Of a stretch of DNA of 64,000 nt, positions 26,407 through 37,300 are shown piece after piece (the stretch's first letter is position 1; every line of letters starts with the position of its first letter). Source of the DNA: Candidatus Blautia excrementipullorum (GTDB lineage: Bacteria; Bacillota; Clostridia; Lachnospirales; Lachnospiraceae); NCBI GenBank assembly GCA_019118645.1, contig DWYN01000087.1, positions 1 through 64,000 of the forward strand, given 5' to 3'. The notes under the pieces are model-generated. The model was given only the letters and a program-made list of their open reading frames with translations. It searched no databases and was not told where the DNA came from. The position numbers were made by a program, and so were the translations under genes.

Positions 26407-27708
26407 ATGACAGAAAAAGAATTAATCATGAAAGCCGGCGAGGAGCTGGATGCAAAACTCGCTGAGGCAAAAAAGACAGGAAATCTTGTAGTAAAGGACG
26501 CGACAGAAGATGAGAGCGTAATCCGTTCTACTTTTGAAAAGGGAGAAGGAATCTTCCGTCTGTTCCCGGCATTTGTACCGAGAAGATTCGGCAAAGCAGG
26601 ACACAGACTGAAACTTCATCCGGATGATTACTTCGCATTCGGAATGGCAAGAGGCTCCATCACAGAGCGCTGGTTTGCTTCCACAATTGCTGCACAGAAC
26701 GGAGAAACTGCAAAGGCTGACGAAGGTATGGCTTATGTATGTGTAGACTACAACAGCGATGAGAAATTCTCCTTAAGAGATGCGGTAAAGGTTCTTGGCG
26801 CAGAGCTGGTTGGAAAAGAGCTTATGGATAAATACAACGGATGGCCGATGTATTCCAAATTCTTTGATAATGAGAACCCGCTGTTCCACCATCTGCACCT
26901 GGGATTCGAAGATGCTGCCAGAGTAGGAAAACTGGGCAAACCGGAAAACTACTATTTCCCGAAACAGCTGAACAACTATTTCGGTGAAGCAAACTATACA
27001 TATTTCGGATTTGACCCGGATGTAGATCCTGAAGAGATCAAAGAGAGAATCCGTCATTTCGCAGATGACGATACAAGAATTACAGAGCTCTCCAGAGCAT
27101 ACAGAGTTGAGCTTGGCACAGGCTGGTACACACCGGCAGGCGTTATCCATGCACCGGCTTCTGTTCTGACCTATGAGCCGCAGTGGAACTCCGATGTAAA
27201 CTCCGTATATGAGAATATCGTATCCGGCGAGGTTTATCCTCCGGAAATGCTGGATGAAGAGCTTCCGGAAGACAAGAAGACAGTAGAGGATGTATTCAAA
27301 CTTCTTGACTGGGAGAAGAACGTAGATCCGCATTACAAGAAACACTACTTCCGCAGACCAATCGTGGAGACAGAAACCGATCAGTATGTTCAGAAATGGA
27401 TCACCTATGCAAACCCATATATCGCTGCAAAAGAGCTGACCGTATATCCGGGACAGACTGTAACGATTAAAGACGGAGCTGCTTATGGATGTATCTTCAT
27501 TCAGGGCCATGGAAAATTCGGCGTATATGCAGCAGAAGCTCCGACACTTCTTCACTTTGGCCAGCAGAGCACAGATGAATTCTTCGTTTCTGAAAAAGCT
27601 GCAACAGACGGCGTTACGATTACAAACATCAGCCCTGTAGAGCCTCTCGTTGTTCTGAAACACTTCGGACCGAACTGCCCGGGTGTTCCGCAGGAAGTTG
27701 CTGAATAA
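26407..27708 (+). CDS. Bicupin protein, putative sugar isomerase (paralogue 2)
   Basis: ORF 433 aa; RLKLHPDDYFAFG, PLFHHLHLGFEDAARVGKLGKPENYYFP, YTPAGVIHAPASVLTYEPQ. Confidence 0.8.
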   Translation: MTEKELIMKAGEELDAKLAEAKKTGNLVVKDATEDESVIRSTFEKGEGIFRLFPAFVPRRFGKAGHRLKLHPDDYFAFGMARGSITERWFASTIAAQNGETAKADEGMAYVCVDYNSDEKFSLRDAVKVLGAELVGKELMDKYNGWPMYSKFFDNENPLFHHLHLGFEDAARVGKLGKPENYYFPKQLNNYFGEANYTYFGFDPDVDPEEIKERIRHFADDDTRITELSRAYRVELGTGWYTPAGVIHAPASVLTYEPQWNSDVNSVYENIVSGEVYPPEMLDEELPEDKKTVEDVFKLLDWEKNVDPHYKKHYFRRPIVETETDQYVQKWITYANPYIAAKELTVYPGQTVTIKDGAAYGCIFIQGHGKFGVYAAEAPTLLHFGQQSTDEFFVSEKAATDGVTITNISPVEPLVVLKHFGPNCPGVPQEVAE

Positions 27709-27747
27709 TCAATTCTGAGCCTCCGAAAGGGCAGGCTTTGATGCAGG

Positions 27748-27795
27748 CAGCCCAGGATACTCCTCCCTTTTTCTATGTATTCTGGGCTGATTGTT
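27748..27795 (+). terminator. Terminator after bicupin gene 2
   Basis: CAGCCCAGGATAC...GTATTCTGGGCTG followed by a T-rich tract. Confidence 0.65.
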
Positions 27796-27906
27796 TCTTT
27801 ATTATTTCATGGGAAGGCAGTATAATTTTTATACAGAAAGCGGAAGAGAATATCTTTCTGCCGCTGCATAATACTGTGAAATAAGTTTAGAGAAAAGGAG
27901 TAAAAC

Positions 27907-29421
27907 ATGAAATATTTACTGGGAATTGATAATGGAGGAACTTTCTCCAAGGCAGCTATTTTTGATGTGGACGGAAATCAGATTTCCGTGGCAAGCGTTC
28001 CCACAGTCACCCTTACGCCAAAGCCGGGATATACAGAAAAGGATCTGGACGAGCTTTGGGAAGTAAATGCGCAGGCAGTTCGGAATGCCATTGAAAAAAG
28101 CGGGATTGATCCGAAGGATATTGCGGGAGTTTCTTTTTCCGGCGCGGGAAAAGGTCTTTATATGATCGGCTACGATGGAAAGCCCTCCTACAACGGAATC
28201 ATGTCAACAGATACGAGAGCCTGGGCGCAGGTAGAACAGTGGTATAAAGACGGAACCAATAAAAAGGTTTATGAAAAAACCTTCCAGGAAATCCTGGCTG
28301 TTCAGCCGGTAAGCCTTCTGGCATGGTTCAGAGACAATCAGCCGGAAGTTCTGAAAAACACGAAATATATTTTTGCAGTAAAGGATTATATCCGTTATAT
28401 GCTTACCGGAGAGGCCTACAGTGAATATACAGACTGTTCCGGCGGAAATCTGGTAAACATGGTTACAAAACAGCATGACAGAGAACTGATGGCGCTTTAC
28501 GGCCTGGAAGACTGCTATGAAAAGCTTCCGCCTCTGAAATATTCCGCAGAGATCTGCGGCCATGTAACAAAAGAGGCCAGTGAGAAGACGCTCCTTCCGG
28601 AGGGAACTCCGGTGGCAGCCGGAATGTTTGACGTCAATGCCTGCGGCATTGCTTCCGGTCTGTCAGACGAAGAGCAGATGTGCATGATTGCCGGAACCTG
28701 GAGCATCAATGAATTTATCAGAAAGACGCCGGTAACCAACGGTACTGTGGCTCTGAATTCCATGTTCTGTATGCCGGGATATTTCCTTATTGAGGAGAGC
28801 AGCCCCACATCCGCAGGAAACATGGAGTGGTTCATCCGGAACCTGATGAATTACGAGAAGGAAGAAGCCAAGGCAAAAGGCGGCTCTGTATATGACATCA
28901 CAAACGAGTGGGTGGCATCTATTGAGCCTCAGGACTGCAATGTGATCTTCCTGCCGTTTTTGAACGGATCCAATGAAGACGCTCTTGCCAAGGGAACCTT
29001 TGTGGGTCTGACGGCTTACCATAATAAAAAACATATGCTTCGCGCAGTATATGAGGGAATTGTATTTTCACATGTGACGCATGTAAAGAAACTGCTCAGA
29101 AACAGAGAGGTGCCCAAGAGCATCCGCCTTTCCGGAGGCGCGGCAAATTCGGACGTATGGGTGCAGATCTTTGCGGACGCTCTTCAGATTCCCATTGACG
29201 TAGTCGGCGATAAAGAGCTGGGAGCTCAGGGAGCGGCTATGGCAGCGGGAATTGCGGCCGGTATCTACAAAGATTATCAGGAAGCCATAAGCAGGACGGT
29301 GCATATTACCAAGACTGTAAATCCGCGTCCGGAATATAAAGAGATTTATGAAGAAAAGTATGCAACTTACCGTGCAGTAATCGACGGGCTGAGCAAAGCG
29401 TGGGAACATTTTAAAAATTAG
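27907..29421 (+). CDS. FGGY-family carbohydrate kinase, LyxK (L-xylulokinase)-like
   Basis: ORF 504 aa; LGIDNGGTFSKAAIFD; resembles E. coli LyxK along its length (SFSGAGKGLY, PVSLLAWF, AEICG, GMFDV, SPTSAGNMEWF, LPFLNGSN). Confidence 0.85.
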   Translation: MKYLLGIDNGGTFSKAAIFDVDGNQISVASVPTVTLTPKPGYTEKDLDELWEVNAQAVRNAIEKSGIDPKDIAGVSFSGAGKGLYMIGYDGKPSYNGIMSTDTRAWAQVEQWYKDGTNKKVYEKTFQEILAVQPVSLLAWFRDNQPEVLKNTKYIFAVKDYIRYMLTGEAYSEYTDCSGGNLVNMVTKQHDRELMALYGLEDCYEKLPPLKYSAEICGHVTKEASEKTLLPEGTPVAAGMFDVNACGIASGLSDEEQMCMIAGTWSINEFIRKTPVTNGTVALNSMFCMPGYFLIEESSPTSAGNMEWFIRNLMNYEKEEAKAKGGSVYDITNEWVASIEPQDCNVIFLPFLNGSNEDALAKGTFVGLTAYHNKKHMLRAVYEGIVFSHVTHVKKLLRNREVPKSIRLSGGAANSDVWVQIFADALQIPIDVVGDKELGAQGAAMAAGIAAGIYKDYQEAISRTVHITKTVNPRPEYKEIYEEKYATYRAVIDGLSKAWEHFKN

Positions 29422-29438
29422 AAAAAGGGGTAAAAGTT

Positions 29439-30410
29439 ATGTTTAAAATGGCAATTTTAGGCGCTGGCGCCATCGCACACAAAATGTCAAATACTATTTC
29501 TCAGATGGATAATGTAGAACCGTACATTATCGCGGATGTAAATATCGAAAAAGCAAAAGAAGTAGGAGAAAAATACGGATATACAAAAATCTGCGGTTCT
29601 GTGGACGATATTCTTGCAGACGATCAGGTAGACCTTGTATATATCGCGCTTCCCCATTCACTTCACTATAAATTTACAAAAATGTGCCTGGAAGGCGGAA
29701 AGAACGTACTTTGTGAAAAATCCTTTACAGTAAGCGCGTCTCAGGCAAAAGAGATTCTTTCTCTGGCAGAGGAGAAGAAACTTCTTCTCCAGGAGGCGAT
29801 CTGGACAAGATATATGCCTTCCAGAAAGATGATCGACGATATCATTGCCAGCGGTGTGATCGGAGAAGTTACTTCTCTGACGGCAAACCTCGGCTATGAG
29901 CTCAGTGCGGTTCCGAGAATCTGGGATGTAAACTCTGCCGGCGGCGCTCTGCTTGACTGCGGCGTTTACCTTGTTCATTTTGCACGCATGATTTTCGGCG
30001 ACAACATCACAGACATGAAGACTTCCGCTGTATTCCGCAACGGCGTTGACATGTGCGACAACATTACCATGATTTTCGACGACAGCAAGATGGCAACCAT
30101 GCAGACGAATGTTTATGCTGCACAGAACCGTTCCGCGGCAATATTCGGAACAAAGGGATACATTGAGATCACCAATATTAACAATCCTGAAAAGATTACC
30201 GTATTCAACGATCAGTATGAGGAGGTAGCTTCCTATCTGCCGCCGCAGCAGATCACAGGATATGAGTATGAAGTGCTTGCCTGCATGCGGGCTATTGAAA
30301 ACGGCGAGATTGAGTGCCCGGAGGCTCCTCATGCGGAGACCATTAAGGTTATGGAAATTATGGACAGCATCCGTCAGTCCTGGGGATATGAAATTCCGCT
30401 GATTTCCTGA
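29439..30410 (+). CDS. Gfo/Idh/MocA-family oxidoreductase
   Basis: ORF 323 aa; MAILGAGAIAHKM, YIALPHSLHY, GKNVLCEKSFT. Confidence 0.93.
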   Translation: MFKMAILGAGAIAHKMSNTISQMDNVEPYIIADVNIEKAKEVGEKYGYTKICGSVDDILADDQVDLVYIALPHSLHYKFTKMCLEGGKNVLCEKSFTVSASQAKEILSLAEEKKLLLQEAIWTRYMPSRKMIDDIIASGVIGEVTSLTANLGYELSAVPRIWDVNSAGGALLDCGVYLVHFARMIFGDNITDMKTSAVFRNGVDMCDNITMIFDDSKMATMQTNVYAAQNRSAAIFGTKGYIEITNINNPEKITVFNDQYEEVASYLPPQQITGYEYEVLACMRAIENGEIECPEAPHAETIKVMEIMDSIRQSWGYEIPLIS

Positions 30411-30474
30411 TCCGTTTCGATTTTGCCGGCGTAAGCCAGTGTTTTAAATTCATAGATCAAAGCAGGAGAGCAGT

Positions 30475-31317
30475 ATGAGAGCATATACTTTAGGTTTGTA
30501 TGAAAAAGCAATGCCTTCCGACCTTACCTGGAAGGAAAAGCTGGAAACAGCCAAAGCGGCAGGTTATGATTTCGTTGAGATCAGTATTGACGAGACAGAC
30601 GCGAAGCTTGCCCGTCTGGAGTGGACAAAGGAAGAACGTCTGGATCTTGTAAAGACCATGTATGAAGTGGGCCTTCCTATCCGCACCATGTGTCTGAGCG
30701 GCCATCGGAAATATCCCATCGGCAGCAGCGATCCCGGAACCTGTGCGAGAGGAATGGAAATTATGGAAAAAGCCATTCAGCTTGCGGACGATCTGGGAAT
30801 CCGCATTATCCAGCTTGCAGGATATGATGTTTACTATGAGGAATCTACGCCGGAAACAGTAAAACGATTCGGGGAAAACCTTGTGAAATGTGAACGCATG
30901 GCGGCCAAAAAAGGAATTGTCCTGGGATTTGAGACCATGGAGACGGAGTTTATGAATACGGTGGAAAAGGCGATGAAATATGTAAACCGTATCAATTCTC
31001 CTTATCTGGGAGTTTATCCGGATATGGGAAATATAACAAACGCAGCCAAGACCTACGGCACCGATGTGCTTGCAGATATCCGCACAGGCATCGGACATCT
31101 GGACGCTGTACATCTGAAGGAAACCGTGCCCGGCGTATTCCGGGAGGTTCCCTTTGGAACAGGGCATGTGGATTTCCCCGCAGTGATTGCAGAGACGTGG
31201 AAAGCAGGAGTCCGCAGATATGTAACGGAATTCTGGTATACAGGCAACCCTGAGTGGAAGAAAGATCTGGATTTTGCGGTGGGAATGATGCGTCCTATTC
31301 TGGATGCCCAGGAATAA
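30475..31317 (+). CDS. L-ribulose-5-phosphate 3-epimerase (UlaE/SgbU-like)
   Basis: ORF 280 aa; GLYEKAMPSDLTWKEKLETAKAAGYDFVEISIDE, MCLSGHRKYPIGS, EFWYTG. Confidence 0.9.
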   Translation: MRAYTLGLYEKAMPSDLTWKEKLETAKAAGYDFVEISIDETDAKLARLEWTKEERLDLVKTMYEVGLPIRTMCLSGHRKYPIGSSDPGTCARGMEIMEKAIQLADDLGIRIIQLAGYDVYYEESTPETVKRFGENLVKCERMAAKKGIVLGFETMETEFMNTVEKAMKYVNRINSPYLGVYPDMGNITNAAKTYGTDVLADIRTGIGHLDAVHLKETVPGVFREVPFGTGHVDFPAVIAETWKAGVRRYVTEFWYTGNPEWKKDLDFAVGMMRPILDAQE

Positions 31318-31392
31318 AGACAGCAGAACTCAGAGATTGATGGAAGATTCTGAGATGCATGCGGCGGACGGTGCCGAAATCTCAGATACAAC

Positions 31393-31421
31393 TTGGCTTT
31401 CGGAGGCAACAAGTATATAAT
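31393..31421 (+). promoter_or_regulatory. Internal promoter TTGGCT-17-TATAAT before the AraD-like gene
   Basis: TTGGCT 31393-31398; TATAAT 31416-31421. Confidence 0.6.
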
Positions 31422-31466
31422 AGAATACAGGAGCATCCGAAAATCATTTGTAAAGGAGAAAGAAAA

Positions 31467-32162
31467 ATGCTTGAAAAATTAAAAGAAGAAGTTTACAAAG
31501 CCAATATGGATCTGCCGAAATATGGCCTCGTTACGTTTACCTGGGGAAATGTAAGCGGAATTGACAGAGAAAAGGGACTTTTTGTTATCAAACCCAGCGG
31601 AGTTGAGTACGAGAAACTGAAACCGGAAGATATGGTAGTTGTGGATCTTCAGGGAAATAAGGTTGAGGGCGAATACAATCCGTCTTCCGACACAGCGACA
31701 CATGTTGTTCTTTACAATGCCTTCCCAAATATCGGAGGAATTGTACATACCCATTCTCCCTGGGCTACAAGCTGGGCGCAGGCAGGAAGAGGAATTCCCT
31801 GCTATGGAACCACACATGCAGACTATATTTACGGAGAAGTTCCCTGTGTGCGCAATCTGACAAAAGAAGAGATTGATGAGGCTTATGAGAAAAATACAGG
31901 CATTCTGATTGCCGACTATTTTAAGGACAAGGATTACGAGGCTGTTCCGGCAGTTCTCTGCAAAAATCATGGTCCTTTTACCTGGGGCAAGGATGCTCAT
32001 GAAGCAGTTCACAACGCAGTTGTCCTGGAGGAAGTTGCGAAGATGGCCTGCCGCTGCGAAATGATCAATCCGCAGGTAAAACCTGCTCCTCAGGAACTGC
32101 AGGATAAGCACTACTACAGAAAGCACGGAGCAAACGCATACTACGGACAGATTACAAAATAA
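31467..32162 (+). CDS. L-ribulose-5-phosphate 4-epimerase (AraD/UlaF-like)
   Basis: [63 protein letters not shown]. Confidence 0.93.
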   Translation: MLEKLKEEVYKANMDLPKYGLVTFTWGNVSGIDREKGLFVIKPSGVEYEKLKPEDMVVVDLQGNKVEGEYNPSSDTATHVVLYNAFPNIGGIVHTHSPWATSWAQAGRGIPCYGTTHADYIYGEVPCVRNLTKEEIDEAYEKNTGILIADYFKDKDYEAVPAVLCKNHGPFTWGKDAHEAVHNAVVLEEVAKMACRCEMINPQVKPAPQELQDKHYYRKHGANAYYGQITK

Positions 32163-32217
32163 TTTCCTGATTTTGTAAGTGCATAAAAAGAGCCGGGAAA
32201 CAGAACCCGGCAGAAGA

Positions 32218-32250
32218 GGGGGATGCCGTACGGCATCCCCCTGCTGTTTC
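32218..32250. terminator. Terminator hairpin at the end of the sugar locus
   Basis: GGGGGATGCCG-TA-CGGCATCCCCC then TGCTGTTTC. Confidence 0.65.
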
Positions 32251-32290
32251 TGAAGAGAAGTCAGAATGTTTTCCTGAGTCCGGTCGCTTT

Positions 32291-32791
32291 CTATTCAGGA
32301 AGAGTGTAAGGATAATCGGGAGCTTCCGGACAGTTCAGATACTCTTTCAGACAGTTGACGACAAATTCATGATCCGCGATATGATAGAGATTGGAAGCGA
32401 TCACTGCGCCGATTACCGGAGAGCTTCCTTTGATCCGGATGGGGAAGCCGCCTCCGCACAGAGCATAGTCGGCATCCGCAAGGCCGTGGGTGGCCGGAGT
32501 ATCTCCGTCCTGTTCAAAAATCAGCGCGGACATAAGAGAGCTGCGCTCCATGAGTTTTACAGAATTGAATTTTCTCTCCATCCATTTCTGATTCAGTAGA
32601 TTGGTTCCATCCGGGCAGTGCTGAAACAAGATGCAGCCGTTATTCATCCGTATGGACACAGCGATTGTGATGTTGTGTTTCTGTGCATAGGAAACCATGC
32701 ATGTTCCCAGTTCCCAGGCTACTTTGTGATTAAATTCGGGAAACTGCAGAAGCTCTTCTTGTTTTCGTAAGATATCCAGATTTTCAGACAT
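32291..32791 (-). CDS. Heme-degrading/HbpS-like (UPF0303/GlcG-type) protein
   Basis: ORF 166 aa; LADADYALCGGGFPIRIKGSSPVIGAVIASNL. Confidence 0.8.
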   Translation of the reverse strand: MSENLDILRKQEELLQFPEFNHKVAWELGTCMVSYAQKHNITIAVSIRMNNGCILFQHCPDGTNLLNQKWMERKFNSVKLMERSSLMSALIFEQDGDTPATHGLADADYALCGGGFPIRIKGSSPVIGAVIASNLYHIADHEFVVNCLKEYLNCPEAPDYPYTLPE

Positions 32792-32995
32792 AATTTTTCC
32801 TCCTTTTATTTGGCAGTGAGAAAGGACATCTGTAAAGAAAAAGGTTTTTCCATATAAGAATATTATACAGGAAAGGGGCCTGATCAGGCAAGATAAAATA
32901 TTCGGAATTGCTGAACTTTAGCATATTTTTTCGGCCTGCATGTGTTAATGTCAAGAAAATTACGAATGATTAGCATGTGCTGGGGTTCTGATTAT

Positions 32996-33247
32996 ATGAA
33001 GATTTACGACTATCAGGGAAAGAAGAATGTGAGCGGCGATATGATCAGGCAGCTTCGCGTGAAAAAGAGGATGTCTCAGAGTGATCTGGCCGCCAGGCTT
33101 CAGGTGGAAGGCGTGATGCTGGAGAGAGACAGCATCAGCAGAATAGAGAGCGGAACGAGATTTGTAGCCGATTATGAACTGTTTATATTTGCGAAAATAT
33201 TTGGCGTGGACGTGGCAGAGCTGCTGGAAATTCAGGAAAAACCGTGA
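32996..33247 (+). CDS. XRE-family HTH regulator
   Basis: MIRQLRVKKRMSQSDLAARLQVEGVMLERDSISRIESGTRFVADYEL. Confidence 0.85.
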   Translation: MKIYDYQGKKNVSGDMIRQLRVKKRMSQSDLAARLQVEGVMLERDSISRIESGTRFVADYELFIFAKIFGVDVAELLEIQEKP

Positions 33248-33506
33248 TTTTTAAAGACTGAAAAGGAAATACAGAGAAGAAGGCGGAGATATCAGCTTCG
33301 GGCGATTTCTCTGCTTTTTTTCTGTCATTCGGACAGAGATTGTGCTACAATGAACATATGACCGGGCGGTACTGCCGCGGAATTATATTTGAAATTGTAA
33401 AAGAACCGCCGTCTGTGGAAAAATATGCGTTTTTCTGCGGCGGCAGCTGCATAAATAAAAAGAAAACAGAGAATGGCCGCCGGGAAGGCGGCAGAATGGA
33501 GAATAT

Positions 33507-34346
33507 ATGATTGAACTGGGAAAGAAACAGAGGCTTCTTGTGGTGAAACCGGTGGAATTTGGAGTGTACCTTGGGGAGGATCCGGGGGCGGAGGCAAAGA
33601 ACCGTGTGCTCCTTCCGGCGAAACAGGTGCCGGAGAATATCCGAGAGGGAGATTCGCTGGAGGTGTTTATTTATAAGGATTCCAAGGACCGTCTCATCGC
33701 AACAACTAGAGAACCGGTTTTGACAGTGGGAGAGACTGCTGTGTTAAAAGTGCGCCAGGTGACGAAAATCGGCGCTTTTCTTGACTGGGGCCTTGAAAAA
33801 GATCTTCTTCTGCCTTATCATGAGCAGACTGTCCGGGTGCATGAAGGACAGGAATGTCTTGTAGCTCTTTATGTGGACAAGAGCAGCCGTCTCTGCGCAA
33901 CTATGAAAGTTTACCCTTATCTGGAGAAAAAATCACCTTATCAGAAAGGGGATCAGGTAAAAGGCCGTGTGTACCAGACAAGCGATAATTTCGGGGTCTT
34001 TGTGGCAGTGGACGACAAATATTCCGCCCTGATTCCGGCAAGGGAAACGGCAGGAAAGTATCGCCCGGGAACAGTTCTCGACCTTCGTGTCACAGAAGTG
34101 AAGGAGGACGGAAAACTGAATGTCACAGACAGAAAGAAAGCTTATCTCCAGATAAATGAAGATGCGGAGAATGTGCTGCAGGTGCTGCAGGAATTTGCAG
34201 GCGTGCTGCCCTTCGATGACAAAGCTGCCCCGGAGGTGATCCGGAGGGAGTTCGGGCTCAGCAAAAACGCTTTCAAGCGCGCGGTGGGCCATCTTCTGAA
34301 AGAAGGGAAAATTGAAATCCGCGAACGAAAAATTTATCTGTTGTAA
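33507..34346 (+). CDS. S1 RNA-binding domain protein (CvfB-like)
   Basis: ORF 279 aa; repeated S1-like units and C-terminal winged helix FGLSKNAFKRAVGHLLKEGKI. Confidence 0.88.
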   Translation: MIELGKKQRLLVVKPVEFGVYLGEDPGAEAKNRVLLPAKQVPENIREGDSLEVFIYKDSKDRLIATTREPVLTVGETAVLKVRQVTKIGAFLDWGLEKDLLLPYHEQTVRVHEGQECLVALYVDKSSRLCATMKVYPYLEKKSPYQKGDQVKGRVYQTSDNFGVFVAVDDKYSALIPARETAGKYRPGTVLDLRVTEVKEDGKLNVTDRKKAYLQINEDAENVLQVLQEFAGVLPFDDKAAPEVIRREFGLSKNAFKRAVGHLLKEGKIEIRERKIYLL

Positions 34347-34357
34347 AGGATGGTATT

Positions 34358-37300
34358 ATGAATTTTACACATCTTCATGTTCATACAGAATACAGTCTTC
34401 TCGACGGCTCCAATAAGATCCAGGAATATGTGTCCAGGGTCAAGGAACTGGGCATGGACAGCGCCGCAATTACGGATCACGGGGTTATGTACGGGGTAAT
34501 TGATTTTTACAAGGCAGCGAAAGCCGCCGGAATTAATCCTGTTCTCGGCTGCGAGGTCTATGTGGCTCCCGGATCCAGATTTGACAGAGAGACAGGAAGC
34601 GGGGAAGACCGTTATTATCATCTTGTGCTCCTTGCGGAAAACAACCAGGGATACAGTAATCTGATGAAGATAGTTTCCAAGGGGTTTGTAGAGGGATTTT
34701 ACTATAAACCAAGGGTGGATCTGGAACTTCTCAGAGAATACCATGAGGGAATTATCGCACTGAGCGCCTGTCTGGCGGGAGAGGTGGCAAGATATCTGAC
34801 AAGAGGAATGTACGAAGACGCAAAAGCCGCAGCTCTCCGTTATCAGGATATCTTCGGGAAAGGAAATTTTTTCCTGGAGATGCAGGATCACGGAATTCCC
34901 CAGCAGCAGGCGGTAAACCAGCAGCTTCTGAAGATGCACAGGGAGACAGGAATTGAACTTGTCGCCACCAATGATGTACATTATACGTTTGCCGAGGACG
35001 CCGGACCTCACGATGTGCTTCTCTGTCTGCAGACCGGGAAAAAACTGGCGGATGAAGACCGCATGAGATATGAAGGCGGACAGTATTATGTCAAATCTCC
35101 GGAAGAAATGGCGAACCTTTTTCCATACGCGCTGGAAGCGCTTGAGAATACCCATAAAATAGCAGAGAGATGCCACGTGGAGATTGAATTCGGCGTAACC
35201 AAGCTGCCGAAATATGACGTGCCGGAGGGCTATACATCCTGGGAATATCTGAATAAGCTCTGCCATGAGGGGCTTGAGAAACGGTACCGGCCGGTGACGG
35301 ATAAGCTCAGGGAGCGCCTGGAATATGAGCTGTCCACAATCAAAAACATGGGATATGTGGATTACTTTCTGATTGTATGGGATTTTATCAAATATGCCAG
35401 GGACAACGACATCATGGTAGGTCCCGGCCGGGGATCGGCGGCAGGAAGCCTGGTTGCCTATACCCTGGGCATTACCCAGCTTGATCCTATTAAATACGAC
35501 CTTCTGTTTGAGCGTTTCCTGAATCCGGAGCGCGTATCCATGCCGGATATTGATGTGGACTTCTGCTTCGAGAGAAGACAGGAGGTTATTGATTATGTAG
35601 TGCGGAAATACGGAAAAGACAGGGTGGTGCAGATTGTAACCTTCGGTACGCTGGCCGCCCGGGGCGTGATCCGCGACGTAGGGAGAGTTCTGGATATGCC
35701 CTACGCCCAGGTGGACGCCATTGCCAAAATGATTCCCCAGGAGCTGAATATAACGATTGATAAGGCTCTGGAGATGAATCCGGAACTGCGCCGGGCTTAT
35801 GAGGAGCAGGAGGACATCACCAGGCTGATCGACACGGCAAAGCGTCTGGAGGGTCTGCCAAGACATACCTCCATGCATGCGGCAGGCGTGGTGATCAGCC
35901 AGAAAAGCGTAGATGAATATGTGCCTCTTTCCCGGGCCCAGGACGGTTCTATCACAACGCAGTTTACCATGACAACCCTGGAGGAGCTTGGGCTTCTTAA
36001 AATGGACTTTCTGGGACTTCGCACCCTGACCGTAATCCAGAACGCAGTCCAGCAGGTGGAAAAAAATACCGGCATCCGCCTGGATATGCAGAAAATTGAT
36101 TATAATGACAAGAAAGTCCTTGATTCTCTCGGAACAGGACGCTCGGACGGGGTGTTCCAGCTTGAAAGCGCCGGGATGAAAAGCTTCATGAAGGAGCTGA
36201 AGCCCCAGAGCCTGGAAGATGTAATCGCCGGCATCTCCCTGTACCGCCCGGGCCCGATGGATTTCATTCCCCAGTATATCCGGGGGAAAAATCGTCCGGA
36301 CACAATCCGCTATGACTGCCCTCAGCTGGAACCGATTTTGAAGTCGACTTACGGCTGCATTGTGTACCAGGAGCAGGTTATGCAGATCGTGCGCAGCCTG
36401 GCAGGATATACTCTCGGAAGAAGCGATCTGGTGCGCCGCGCTATGTCAAAAAAGAAGGCTTCCGTAATGGAAAAAGAGCGCCAGAATTTTGTCTATGGAA
36501 ATAAAGAAGAGGGAGTTCCGGGATGCATTGCCAATGGAATTCCGGAAAAAACGGCAAATAAGATTTACGATGAAATGACAGATTTTGCCAAATATGCTTT
36601 TAATAAGTCCCATGCGGCGGCGTATGCGGTGGTTTCCTATCAGACCGCTTTTCTGAAATACTATTATCCGGTGGAATTTATGGCGGCGCTGATGACCTCC
36701 GTAATTGAAATGCCAAATAAAGTGGCGGAGTATATTCTTGTCTGCCGTCAGATGGGAATTAAGATTCTGCCGCCGGATGTGAACAGAGGTACCTATGGAT
36801 TTTCGGTGGACGAAGGCGCGATCCGTTATGGCCTGTCCGCAATAAAGAGCGTGGGAAGACCTGTCATAGAAGCCCTGGTAAAAGAACGGGAGGAAAGAGG
36901 AGAATTTCTGTCCCTCAAAGATTTCGCGGAGCGTCTTTCCGGGGTGGTGAACAAAAGGGCAATTGAAAACTTTATCAAATCCGGAGCTTTGGACTGTCTG
37001 GAGGGAAACAGGCGGCAGAAGATGACCGTTTATGCCCAGATTGTGGACAATATCGCTAAGGAAAAGAAAAACGACATTGCAGGGCAGATGACGCTTTTTG
37101 ATTTTGCCGGAGAAGATGTGAAAAAAGATTTCGAGATCCGGATGCCGGAAGTAGAAGAATACGATAAAGATACGATCCTTGCCTTTGAAAAAGAAGTTCT
37201 TGGAATTTACTTAAGCGGACATCCCCTGGAACAGTGCAGGGAGATGATGGAAAAAATCATAACCGCAAGAACCACAGATTTTCAGCCGGAGGAAGAGTCC

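Noticed and set aside
34334-35878. 514-aa minus-strand ORF opposite dnaE
   Set aside because: Antisense shadow ORF of a strongly coding gene; no family resemblance.
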